Below the pieces are notes generated by a model. It was given only the letters and a program-made list of their open reading frames with translations, did not search any database and was not told the origin of the DNA. The translations under genes and the position numbers were made by a program. DNA of 64,000 nt. It comes from Deuterostichococcus epilithicus. Taxonomy: Eukaryota > Chlorophyta > Trebouxiophyceae > Prasiolales > Stichococcaceae. Shown here one piece after another: positions 48,330 through 58,612 of this stretch. Location: assembly GCA_033439295.1 (NCBI GenBank), contig JAVTLE010000008.1, forward strand, positions 434,001-498,000. The letters are read 5' to 3'. Every line of letters begins with the position of its first letter. The first letter of the stretch is position 1.

Positions 48330-49783
48330 ATGCTTCGCGCGTTGCTTGAGAGTATCGCTGCGGCGCCGCGCTCGGCCGCGGAGGCCCTGGTGCACAGGCC
48401 GGCCGCGTGGCTGTGGCGCTGCTGCGTCCGGCAGCACCATGTCATGGCGGGCCCGCCGGTATGGCTGCGGCCCCGCGGCGCGGCGCATGGCATACTGGGG
48501 GCCTGGGTGGACACGCCTCGAGCGGGCGAGCTGTTCATCCCGCTGCTCACGATGAGCATCTACGGTGCGCCTGCGCACAAATCCTGGATGCTCACTGAAG
48601 CTGAACGCCTGGCACCGGCAGCGCTCACCGATGCGCGCGACGGAGCCCGCCGTGTGCGTCGGTGAGCAATGTCGGCAGATTCTCCGAGGCGCCTGGACGG
48701 ACGGTCTGGCACCCGACAGGCCAACTGTGAGCCGCCACCACGCCATCACGGCGTGATTCCCGGCAGCGCAGGCGCCACGCACTACCTCCGCTGGGCGAAC
48801 CTGGCCCGGGCTGTGGGCGTGCGCATGGACACACGCTCCAAGGCGCTGGTGTTCGGGTCCTACATGCTGCTCCCCAACCTGCTGGTGCCCGTGCTGGACG
48901 TCCGCTGCCTGCACATCGTGCTGGTGCGCCCGACCTTTGTGTCAACGCGCCAGGCCTGGCTCTACTTCGGCTTCCTGGTGGCCCTGCCTCCGCTGTCAAC
49001 CTGCCGTCAATCACCTGGCAGCCCATGACGTGTTGATGTACTGCTTGTTGGCTGAATCCCTCTCAAGCTGCCATGATGTTTACAGCAAGCTCTATTCTGC
49101 CACTGGCGCAGTGCATCGTTGTCACGGCGAACAACCTGTTCTTGTACCGCGAGGTGGGTTGATCCGTTGCAGTCCTCACGTACTGCTGCAGTTGGCGCAC
49201 TGTGTGCGCGGTGGCTGAGCTGCACCACCGGGAGACCACCATACCGCCGGATGAGACGGGGCTGAGGCTGTCAATCACTGTTGCTGCAGTTTTGTATCAT
49301 GGAGCAGATGGCGACCTACGGCCAGCGCCTGCCCGGCGAGCCCATGCTCGTTGGCGCGTTCCAGGTGCTCCTGTGTGAAGAATCAGCAGGACATCAAGGG
49401 CTGCAACAACCAGCAGATGGCAGACCGGAGACTCCATCCGCCATGTCGGAGCCTTGCAGACGCTGAATGATGGAGCCATTTGTGATGCTGTGCGGCCATG
49501 CAAACGAACGTGTGTCTTGGTTATTGGCAGGCCGCCAATGTGCTGCACGACGCCTTTGAGGAGCCTGGTCGGCTGCTTTGGCGCAAGGTGCACAGCCGTG
49601 ACTCCCTGCTCGCATGCTTCCTGGATGATTCTGTGGGAGGAAACTACTCGTCGAAGCATTCACTCGTGCATGCGCCCAAGCCACACGTCAACAGATTGAG
49701 TGGGCCCATCTGCTTCGCAGGTGCGGCGCCATGTGCCGGCATTGCTGACGCCAGGGCGCCTGCCAAAGCTTCACCTGTCTTAG
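48330..49783 (+). CDS. Putative multi-pass membrane protein, family not recognised
   Basis: Exons with agreeing phase: 48330-48564 (MLRALLESIAAAPRSAAEAL to FIPLLTMSIY), about 48772-49000 (GATHYLRWANLARAVGVRMD, then hydrophobic VFGSYMLLPNLLVPVLDV and WLYFGFLVALPPL), about 49070-49152 (hydrophobic SSILPLAQCIVVTANNLFLY), 49293-49369 (FCIMEQMATYGQRLPGEPML), 49531-49587 (AANVLHDAFEEPGRLLWRK) and 49721-49783 (VRRHVPALLTPGRLPKLHLS, TAG stop). The product would be about 300 aa with three or four membrane segments in the middle. The exon 2-3 junction is uncertain and another exon may lie at 49.2 kb. No signal peptide is obvious. I cannot name the function. It is convergent with RAD21. Confidence 0.6.
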
Positions 49784-50289
49784 TTTCGAAAGCGTATCAA
49801 CCCAAAACTCCGAATAGATGTGCCAGAACCGGCTTATATATCTCTCGTTGCATTGCTGAAGCGTGTTGCTGTGGTCGGGAAGATTACGATTTGATCCCAA
49901 GTTGCATCAAGAAGTCTCAAGAGTTGCAATCAGGCCATTGACGACGCTTGCCCTGCAGCTTTGAAAAGGGCCTCAATAACCTCGTCATTGTTCCTGCTTC
50001 GTCGATATGTCTTCGCCAGGACATGACTTCCGTCTGCCGAAACAAGCATTTGCGCAACTGCACAGTTCAGCTTAGGTACAAAAACAGCCAGCAGGTCAAA
50101 CAACTTGGCCCCAAAGGCCGTGGGCCGCCAGACTGATGGCAGCCTTGTGTGAACACCGCTGCTCCCGAAGGTGTTGGTTGCAGTACAACAATGGCCTTTC
50201 CGAAGTTGACAGCCACGTCGGCGCCGTACTCCCGCGTGTGCGGCGGCTTGCCGGGATTGCGACCGGCACCACATCTGCCCTTATGCTGC
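49784..50289. other. Convergent 3' flanks of the membrane-protein gene and RAD21
   Basis: 506 bp. An open minus-strand frame runs through (49930-50274) but shows no similarity I recognise and sits after the RAD21 stop. I read it as 3' UTR. Confidence 0.55.
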
Positions 50290-53200
50290 TCACAGCTGAA
50301 TCTCGCTCTCCAGCCCAGCGGACTGTGACTGCGACAGCTGGACGCTGTGGCGACGATCCCAGTTGCGTCCCGGCGCGACGGCAATGTCGCTGAAGGGCAC
50401 CGCCTGCGCCATCCGCACTTTTTTGTCCTTTTGGAGCTGCAGCGCCTCGAAAAAGGCACGCGCCGCAAACAGCCGATCTCGGCCCTTGAGCACGCCCTGC
50501 TGCGGCGCCAGCACCGCCTGCTTCACCTGGAGCAGCGACCGCGGTGGTGAGGCAAGCTGAGCCCCATTGGAAGGGTCAGGGTACAGTCGCGGGTGCAGGC
50601 TGTGGAGACTCGCCGCCAGTCATCCTGTGCCAGCTGCCGAGCCGCATGTTAGTGCCAGGCAGGCAGTCGAACCAAACGGTTGCACCAGCCGAGGGGGTCC
50701 GCAACTTCTCCAAAATGCAAGCAAATGCACTATGTGGTACCAGGCAGTCAAGCATGTGTGCCACATGTGGCGGACACACCCTGACGTTGGCAAATTGGCT
50801 CGCAAGCCAGGAGTCCACCTCCCTGCGCACGCGGCCGGCGTTGCTGGCGTCGGTGTCGGACTCGTCACCGCCCAGCACTGCAGCAGATGAACAGGCCACG
50901 GCCTCGGCCGCTGGAGCTGCAGCTGCTCAGCCCGGTCAGCCGTGCGGACCTTGGAACCAAGCTGGGCGCTTGTGCAATGCACTGTCAGCGGCCGGCGGAC
51001 GGCCAGCGGAACCTTGCTGGTGAGCGCCGCCACGACCGCTAGTGCCACACCAAGGACCATGTGCCGAGCGATCCACAGAATGCGCACCAGAGCCACTGGC
51101 AGCGGGTCGCGGCACGCCGCTGAGCGATAGCCGCGCCCGCTTGCTGGGGCCCTGCGTCTCCGGCGCCTCTCCAGCCCCAAGCCCTGCACTCGCCGAGCGA
51201 CAGCCCGTGAAGCGGCTGCCACTGCGAGAGCTGTCAGGTTGCAGCCTGTACAGGTAGTAGGCTGTCGTGCACAGGTGATCGGCAATTGCGGGCGTGTGTA
51301 GCACAGTTACACCATGCACTCTCTTAAACAACCATTCCATGCACGCCTCAGGTCACGGAGCAGCGAAGCCGAGTATGGGGCCTGCAAAGTTCTGGCATGA
51401 TCGACTGCTCCAACCGTGCTCAAGAAGATCAATTAAGGAAAGAATAAAGAACAACTCGGCATGCTGCACCTGTATGCGGCGCATCCGGCGCCGCATCGTC
51501 GGGCAGGTAGTCCATCGCGTCCGGCAGCGGCAGGTCCCTCTCGGCATCGAAACCCTGATCACCACCCGGGCCGTCCGGTGCGCCGGCGGGCGTCGCCTCG
51601 ACGGCGTTGTCCAGCCCCACGCCTGCCTCGGGCGTCGCCGGCAGCCGCGGCGGCAGCCGGGCGGCGGCGGCGGTCTTCCGATCTGTGCGGTGCCATTCGC
51701 GGTGCGNACCATGTCGTACAGCTGTGGCGCGAGCACATCGGAGAGCGCCAGCCGGAACAGGCCACTCTCTGCCGCCGCGCCGCTCTGCACCGCCTGCAGC
51801 GATGGCATTGCCACGAGTTCACAGCAGGGAGCGGCAGGCGGTTCACCTGCTGGGTGTGAGTGCCACGTGTAGCCAATGTTGTCGGCAGAGACGGACCACT
51901 GCAAATTGCACTGCCTCGCGCCGATTGCCGGCGCATGAACACCAGTGCAGCTCCCATATGACTGCGCAGCTGTGCAACCAGGCGTGAATCGAGATTGCGG
52001 CTGAGGTAGTGCAGGCAGCAGCGAGTCGCACCACGTGGTGCGGCGGCAGCGGGCGCTGCTTGTGCTGCCGGTGCGGGCGGTCCGTCAGCAGCGGCGACCG
52101 GTCCTTCAGCATCGCTGAGATCTCGTGCGACGACAGCTTGGTGTTGGGCGCGCCGTCTGGCCTCACGTCCAGCACCGGCGCCCGCCGGCTGGACTTCGGC
52201 TGCCGCTGCCTTGCCGGCGAGCGCTTTGCCATGTCCGTGTCCATCCTGAAGGTCGTACAACATGGCCTGGCTGAGCAGTGGCTCTTTTTTGGCGTTGATC
52301 TGATTTTGATCTGAAACCTACGACTGAACTCATTCATGAAATGTCCGCTCCTGACCTTCTCGGCACAGGCAGCAGGCCGCTCTACCAAACAGCGCATGTG
52401 TCTGCCAAGCGAAACAGCGACACCAGGCCGCGAACATGCAGTGGCAGGCCGGGGCAGGGGAAGGTGTGGCACTCGCATTGCGGCGGAGTCCGGCCCCGCG
52501 TCGGCAAACAGCTCGAGGCTGGGCAGGCGCAGGGGGCCGCCGTCTGGCGAGGCGCCCGGCGCGAGCGGCGACGCCGCCGGCACCCCCGAGGCCGGCGTCG
52601 GGACAGCCTCCTCGAACTCTGGCTCCGGAAGGTCCGGCATCGGGATCTCGCCTGCCGCGCAGCAACACCATGATGAGCATAATTTAAGTCAACGAAGCCA
52701 CAGCGTCCTGGGACCTCGGGAGCCGGTGCCCAGTGTGGGATTGTAGGCGGAGTGCTGGACAGCACTCCCAAAGCCGGGTTGTGCATACAGAGCGCCGCTG
52801 GAGTCGGAGCCGGCCGCTGGTCGGCCCTGAGCTCCAGTTCTGACCACTCCTCTCAGGGACTGTCATTGTGTCGGGGCTGCCGTTGTGTCCAGGCTGCACA
52901 GTGGGCCCACAGAACCCCGCAGCATGCCACGCCAGGATGCCAGGATGGCAGGACGCCTGCGGGGTCAGAGATGCGTCATGAGCGTGTGTTCAAACAGACG
53001 TTCGCATGACCGCTGCGCACCGGCGCCTTCCGGCAGCGGCGCCGCTCCAGGGGTGGTGTCGAGCCCGAAGTCCAGCATGTTGCCGTCCGGGCCGGCAGCG
53101 CCAACGCCGTCGGCGGGCGCCGCTCGGGCACGCTCCGGCTCCTCCGCACGGAACTCCGCGTCCAGAAATGCGTCGTCGAACGTCTCGAACGTCTCAGGCT

Positions 53201-54640
53201 CTGTGGGCAGGAAGGCCGGCGACACCTTGGAAGGCGCCAGGCTTGAAACGCGGTGCAGCGGGCTTAGCAAGGCAGCAAGAAGGCAGGACGTGAAATTTCG
53301 CAAAGCTGCGGCTGAGCCTGAACGTTGCCTGGACTTGCGTCACGCCTGACACCACCGCATCCCCCTTTCAGTATGCAAGTCCCCTGCACGAGCGCCTGGT
53401 TGCTGGCGTCGTTGGAGCGGCGTCATGCGCGCACCTCCAAACTGCTGGCTGTTGCCAAACAAGCCGCTGCCCAGCTGGCTGTGCTCCTCCTCGATGAAGG
53501 TGATTGAGGAGCGGCGGCCTCGGGGGGTAACTGCCCGCGGCGTGCCCGTCGGCGTCTCGCCAAAGCTGCAGCAGGGCATGACAGTGCTCTCAATTTGTGT
53601 CTCAATATGCGACGGCATGGAGATTGCAGCCGCATGACAGTGGCAGCAGCGCCGGGCTATGGTGTGCATGCCGACGCGCCATGCAGTGGCATGTGGTGGC
53701 GGCTGACAACACCGAGCACCGGTTGTCACTCCACAGGGGTCGAAACAGCGCACGTGTCAAAGTTGATGCCGGAGCTGCCCTGGAAGATGTCGTCGTATAC
53801 GTTGTCCGGCAGGTTGATTTGGTCCGGGGCTGCCACCATGCTCTCCGGTGGCAGGTCAACATCCGCCGGCTTGCCGACCTGCTCGCGGTAAACCAGGCGA
53901 AAAATGCGTTCACAAGTGATGGTTACTCCCATGCTGCGGCTCAATGCGTTTGAAGTGCAGGAGCACAGAACCCCCATGCTAGTGAGCAGTAGCAGCGCAG
54001 CAACCCAAGCTGCGGCACGCCCCGTCGCTGCTCCTTACATGAAGAATCGCAAGACGGAAGCCCTGCCCGCCCTTGTTCAATCGCAGCAAGCCCGATGACA
54101 TGCACAGAAAAGCTGCGCCAGGCATGGAGCTCAGCGAGCTGCAACAGCTGCGGGCAGTGACATTGTCCAGACTTCGGCACACACCTGGCGCAGCTTGGCG
54201 AGGGCGCCGTTGGCGTCGTGCGCCAGGTACTCGACCTGCTTGTAGTAGATGCGCACGACGCCCAGCATCAGCTGCCCCGACAGCCGCAGCGCTAGTGGCG
54301 CTTCCGGCGAGATGATGCGGTCTGTGAGGCCAGAACAGCAGCGGCGCTGAGCTCGCGCGTCGTCTGTCGTGAAGAGCTGTGCTCACTTTGTGAGTGTCCA
54401 GTCGCTGGAGGCGCGGCGCTGCGTTGAGCGAATGGAATGTGCGCCCGGCATATCGGCCACCTGCGCTCCTGTTGTGGCAGCAATGCAGGGGACTACGGCA
54501 AGGGAAAGCCTACCGCATGACTCCAGGATGTCGGTGCCGGACACTTGCTGCTTTTTCAGGTACTTCTTGTCATGGTGCGCGGCAATCCACACAATCCCCA
54601 GCGGCCCCTTGCGGGCCAGAATCTGCGCAGAGTAAAACAT
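50290..54640 (-). CDS. RAD21: RAD21/SCC1 kleisin subunit of cohesin
   Basis: Kleisin that closes the SMC1-SMC3 ring for sister-chromatid cohesion. Exon 1 (54640-54514) starts MFYSAQILARKGPLGIVWIA and contains AAHHDKKYLKK. Exon 2 (54321-54185) has RLSGQLMLGVVRIYYKQVEY. Then 53878-53754 (VDLPPES..., ITLPE-like INLPDNVYDD), 53565-53435, 53200-53021, about 52655-52470 (MPDLPEPEFEEA), 52310-52032 (ARQRQPKSSRRAPVLD, SHEISAMLKDRSPLL), from 51793 (FRLALSDVLAPQLYDM), an acidic exon ending near 51467, about 51180-51070 (GPSKRARLSLSG), about 50882-50780 and the last exon about 50560-50290. The last exon holds the C-terminal winged helix: SLLQVKQAVLAPQQ, RLFAARAFFEALQLQKDKKV, AVPFSDIAV. Both SMC-binding ends are present. 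The exon near 51.70 kb seems to lose one base beside an N at 51717. Confidence 0.93.
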
Positions 54641-56021
54641 GTCGCCGCGCCCGCTGCGGCTGATAGAATCCTACTGACAGGCGAGAGGGTGCCCCCGCCG
54701 AGGGGTCACGGCCTTCTGCCCGGCCCTCTGTGCGTCATCCCCCTCCCTTCGACGTCGTTCGACTGCCGAACGGTCGAAACTGGCCCACAACACCCAGCGG
54801 CAGCCTTGAGGTCTGTCAAGGATTTGTCAAACTCGGGCGAGCAGCCAGAGCTTCACACACTGGCACGACTGCAGGGGCTGCCCCGTTCAAACGATTGGGT
54901 GTCTGCTTCTGCCAAATGATGTCGTGGCGCGAAGAAAGCGCTCGGATGTGTCTCCAGGTTTGATCAAGCTCTTTGCGGGTCCATGCTGTGTAGCGAGGTC
55001 AGCCAGGTTCGGCTTCGAAAACACAGCACGGCGAAGCACGTAAGGTCGTTGATTATGATGCGTCGGTTAAATAAACGGGGCAGCGGCACGGCTTTGCCAG
55101 CTGGCCTGTAGGAGGTTTTGGCAATGGCTCGCCAGCTGTGACGGTCAGCTGGCAGCCCGCATGCCACGGATCCAGGTGCAGCTCCTTCGTAAACTTTCAG
55201 CGAAAACTTGTCCGGCGTCTAGCACCTCCTTGCGCGCCAACGGCGTTCCGAGTTGCCTCCGCGTCACAGTCTGCGCCTTACTGCTGAGTATAAGTCCGCT
55301 TCTCAGGGGCCTGCCGCCCCCCAGCGACAAAGCCCAGGAGCAAGTCGTCCCGTCGCTCGTCGAGCCCAACACCGGCGACCAGAGAGACGCGGTGAGTCTG
55401 CATGCGCAATCGGCCACGCTCCAGCAGCGATCGGCCCGTCGTGTGCCCCAGCTGGGTGGTCACACACCTGGCAGAACAGCTGTGGTGCCACCGGGAAGGG
55501 GCGGCACTGCAGCGTTATCAGCAGCGTTATCAGCTGCTGCGAGCAATCTTTGACAGCATCCTTGTAACCAGGTCGCTCCTAGTTTGCTGTGGGTCTTCGA
55601 AGCCACTGAAGGAACAGCAAAGCGACCTGGTGCTCTGAGGACTCGGACGTCGGTTTGAATGGTACGAATGGCAGCGGTGCGTAGACATAGCAGGATTCCA
55701 TCTGCTCTGCGGCCTCGATGCCGCGATGGGCGGATAGCTTTGGGTCTGAGCTCCTGATGCCAGCATCGTGCAAACGACTGCAGGTGTAGCCAAGCTGTTC
55801 GTCAGCACAGCTGATTCGTGAGCACAGCAAGCGAAGTAGGAAGAAGTTGGCGACCGACTTGTGCCGCGCCGCGCCGCACCGCGCCGCGCCGCACCGCGCC
55901 GCGCAGGCGGCCCCAAGCACACGGCGCTCCAGCCGCAGCGGAGGGGACTTGATACCCTGCAGCAAAGGCGTGCTTCCGCAGCACCGCGAGGCCGCCCGCC
56001 CGCCAGAGTAAGCAGTGCGGC
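54641..56021. promoter_or_regulatory. Divergent region, RAD21 (minus) and secreted-protein gene (plus)
   Basis: About 1.4 kb. A plus-strand frame 55161-55389 starts with ATG, carries a hydrophobic stretch (VCALLLSISPLLRGL) and ends at a good donor (GACGCG then GTGAGT), so it may be a 5' exon of the secreted-protein gene or of a separate small gene; I could not connect it. The rest holds no gene I can support. Confidence 0.4.
55863..55906. repeat. GCCGC/ACCGCGCCGCGCCGC minisatellite
   Basis: About three units of a 15-bp motif, all CCG/GCG, upstream of the secreted-protein gene. Confidence 0.85.
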
Positions 56022-57511
56022 ATGCCGGCTGGTCGGGCTCCGCAGCGCGGCACCCACCGGCGGCAAGCGGGAGGGCCAGGCACAGGCACTCCTGCACTGC
56101 TGCTGCTGCTGCCGCTTCTCTTGGCAGCATGGCGTATACCAGCGACGGCAGCAGGAAAGGGTTCTGGCAGCCTCCGCGGCAGCCCTGGCAGTGATGATTC
56201 CGAGACTCCGGCCGCCAATCGGGGCGCCCGCTATTGCTCCAATTCCAGTGAGTCTTTGCAAACCTGCTCTGCCGCTCTGGTGCCGAGACGTTTGCTTCCC
56301 TACTGTCACTTGACATGTGCGCTTCCCTGCGCTCAGTTGATGGCGTGGGTGCAGTGTCACGGAGGGTGGTCTGGGCCACGGCCACAGCGGGCGGCCGCAA
56401 CTGCGCCGCAGCCTGCCGAGGCTTCAATGGCGGCTCTAACAAGCCGCTGGTGGCCGTCAACGTTGGCTCGACGTACTCGCCGGCGTTCCTGTGCAGAGCA
56501 ACGGTGGGCGCTGTCATGATCGCTGCAACCGTGCTACATCATACAGCAGGCACAGTTGCTGAACGTGCCGCACCCTCTTTCTCAGTAGAGCGGCGGTTAT
56601 GTCAACTGCGCCTGACTTCGTGACCCTCGTTGCATCACAGGACCCGTCGTTCGGCAACAGCAAACGGGCAGGCCGCAGCACGAACAGCAAGGGCAGGGCA
56701 GGGCCTTGCTATGCGTATGCAAATGGTGGACCCAGGCAGACGACCAATACGCTTATCATGGCAGCGACCAGCATGCAGTGCGGCTGCATCGCTGACAGGC
56801 AGCGCTACGCCTTCAGCGGCTGCCCAGCGTGCGTCACCTATTTGCAACCCATGAGCCTCAGCTCCTTGACATGGACGGAGCAGGATCGTCTCATAACCTG
56901 GGCACGCCTGCATACAGTTTCCAATAAGACTAACACTTAATTTGTCCTCCAAAGCCGCTTCTGAGTCTCACCAAAGAAACTGCTGCCTGTGCGCAGGCCC
57001 ATCTGGAAGCCGCACGGGGGTGTGGGCGGCAAGTCGGCAGCGGCAACCAGTTGCCGCTCAGTGTGCGAGGCCTATGGGCATCGCAATGCCGTTGAGGATA
57101 CTCCCGGGCAGAGTCGCTTTGTGTGCCGCCCATCGCCTCCGCCCGGCCAGTCCAGCACGCGCATCGGCTGGGCGGCCTACCAGGCATGCCCTCATGCACT
57201 CCTGTATCCTCCGCTCAAAGCACTGCTCGCTCCAGAGCGTCCGATGAGCTGCCCTACCTTTCTTTGAGTGGCCCCAGCATTTAGGCTGTGCAGAGGTTGT
57301 GGGTGCTGTGTGGTTGAGTAGGATAATGTCCAGGGCGAGCGTTTCTCGTCGTGACGGCGCAGTACGGCTGACCAGGCCGTCTTCCTCCCAACTGCAGGCG
57401 GGGATCGGGCCGTCCAAGTCTGGCATCGCCTGCCACTTCGTGTCGCGCAATGCCGTGACGGGCGACAACCTCAGCGTCTACAGCTTCGACTTTCAGTGCC
57501 TCTGCATCTGA
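56022..57511 (+). CDS. Probable secreted Cys-rich protein with two related modules, unknown function
   Basis: Exon 1 from the ATG at 56022 has a hydrophobic signal-like stretch, PALLLLLPLLLAAW, after about 23 polar residues, and ends at a GTGAGT donor near 56249. Exon 2 (about 56339-56485, phase matches) reads VVWATATAGG...NCAAACRGF...AFLCRAT. Exon 3 starts at 56641 (DPSFGNSKRAG...GPCYAYANGG...MQCGC). Exon 4 starts at about 56998 (IWKPHGGVGG...SCRSVCEAYG...RFVCRPS). The last exon starts about 57399 (AGIGPSKSGIACHFV...FDFQCLCI, TGA at 57509). The two halves share the layout W-CxxxC-F(L/V)CR-G(P/I)xC-xQCxC. I do not know the family. Two or three boundaries are approximate. An antisense open frame of 312 codons overlaps but lacks such structure. 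Confidence 0.6.
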
Positions 57512-58612
57512 CGCGGTGCTGTGCTAGGCCAGTAGGGTGTAGTGTGGGGTCCGCCGAGCGCATGCAGTGGCAGCAGCGAAGAGAAGTATATCAACAGCGG
57601 GTGAAGAGAGCAGCGCCAGTGTGGCATTTGAACGAATTAGGGATAGTTTGACAAAAGAGTGCACCTGGGTACAGGCAGTGCCTCTGGCGGGGGCAATATC
57701 TACCCTGACATTTTTTCTGCGGCGCTGGACTGCGTGCGCCGTATGTTTTCATTGCCCATGGTAGGTGGTTTCAAGGCTCTGTGTCGCCTGGAACATCCTC
57801 GTCGTTGATTTTGCGGCCCCTGGGTCTTGGGCCGGGCAGGCAGTGTTCATTGTGGTCTTTGGCATCCTGCACTAAACGGCACGTGTGGTAGCCATGCCAC
57901 TCAGCAGACAATTCGTGCCTGGCCGGCAATGCAGTAGCCTGCTGCTTAGTAACTATATCAGACATTGTGGAAGGGTGGCAATAGCATCTTGGCGTAGCAT
58001 TATTGCAGCTGTGTCCAGGTCTCATGCGCCTGCCGTATGGTGGCGGCGCCCTGTGTGACACTGCTGTCTGCGGTGGTAAATGATGCGATGGTTTGCTGTT
58101 CGCACACTAGGTAGAACAGATGGATGTCGATTGAGCCAAACAGCCCATATCTGCTAAATTCGCTGTGCAGATGCAACAGTGGCGGCTTCTGCATCTGACA
58201 TTTCACAACCCAGCATGCAGCGAGCACCGTTCTGTACATCAGTCAATAGGTAACGGAGGCCGGCTACTTGTCTAGACGGCACAAGACTTGGACTGGACAG
58301 TCTCCGACTTCAAATATCAAGGAGGCATGTGCAGAAAGCGCACAGCAGGTGCAGATGGCATGCGCACATGCAGTGCTGGTGTTCAAGCGGCACCTGCAAC
58401 GCACCTGCAGAGAATGTTTTGATTGGCACTCCACTCCCAGCCAAATTAAACTGTGAAAAGGCAAGAAATGATATACGCTGGCTGGTGAGCAATGGCAGTC
58501 ACGACGTGACCTCTGACCGAGCAGGTACCCAAAATCAGGCTGGGCGTCTTTGAGCTTGCTCTCGCAGCCACAGTCCGTCTGAACTACCTTCCACAGTCTC
58601 AAATTCCTCGAC
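57512..58612. other. Convergent 3' flanks; no gene seen
   Basis: 1.1 kb, AT-richer than average, between the stop of the secreted-protein gene and the stop of the SET gene. Only short open frames occur on either strand, none with a recognisable product. Probably two 3' UTRs plus spacer. Confidence 0.6.

Noticed and set aside
49930-50274. 114-codon minus-strand frame after the RAD21 stop
   Set aside because: The RAD21 C-terminal winged helix already ends at 50290; no similarity or splice support for a further gene.
54923-54940. Possible E2F-like site (GGCGCGAA) upstream of RAD21
   Set aside because: The match to the TTTSSCGC consensus is incomplete and a single weak site is expected by chance in GC-rich DNA.
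55579-56517. 312-codon open frame on the minus strand, antisense to the secreted-protein gene
   Set aside because: It lacks domain structure and splice logic, whereas the plus strand gives a signal-like segment, phase-matched exons and repeated Cys modules. GC-rich DNA often leaves the antisense frame open.
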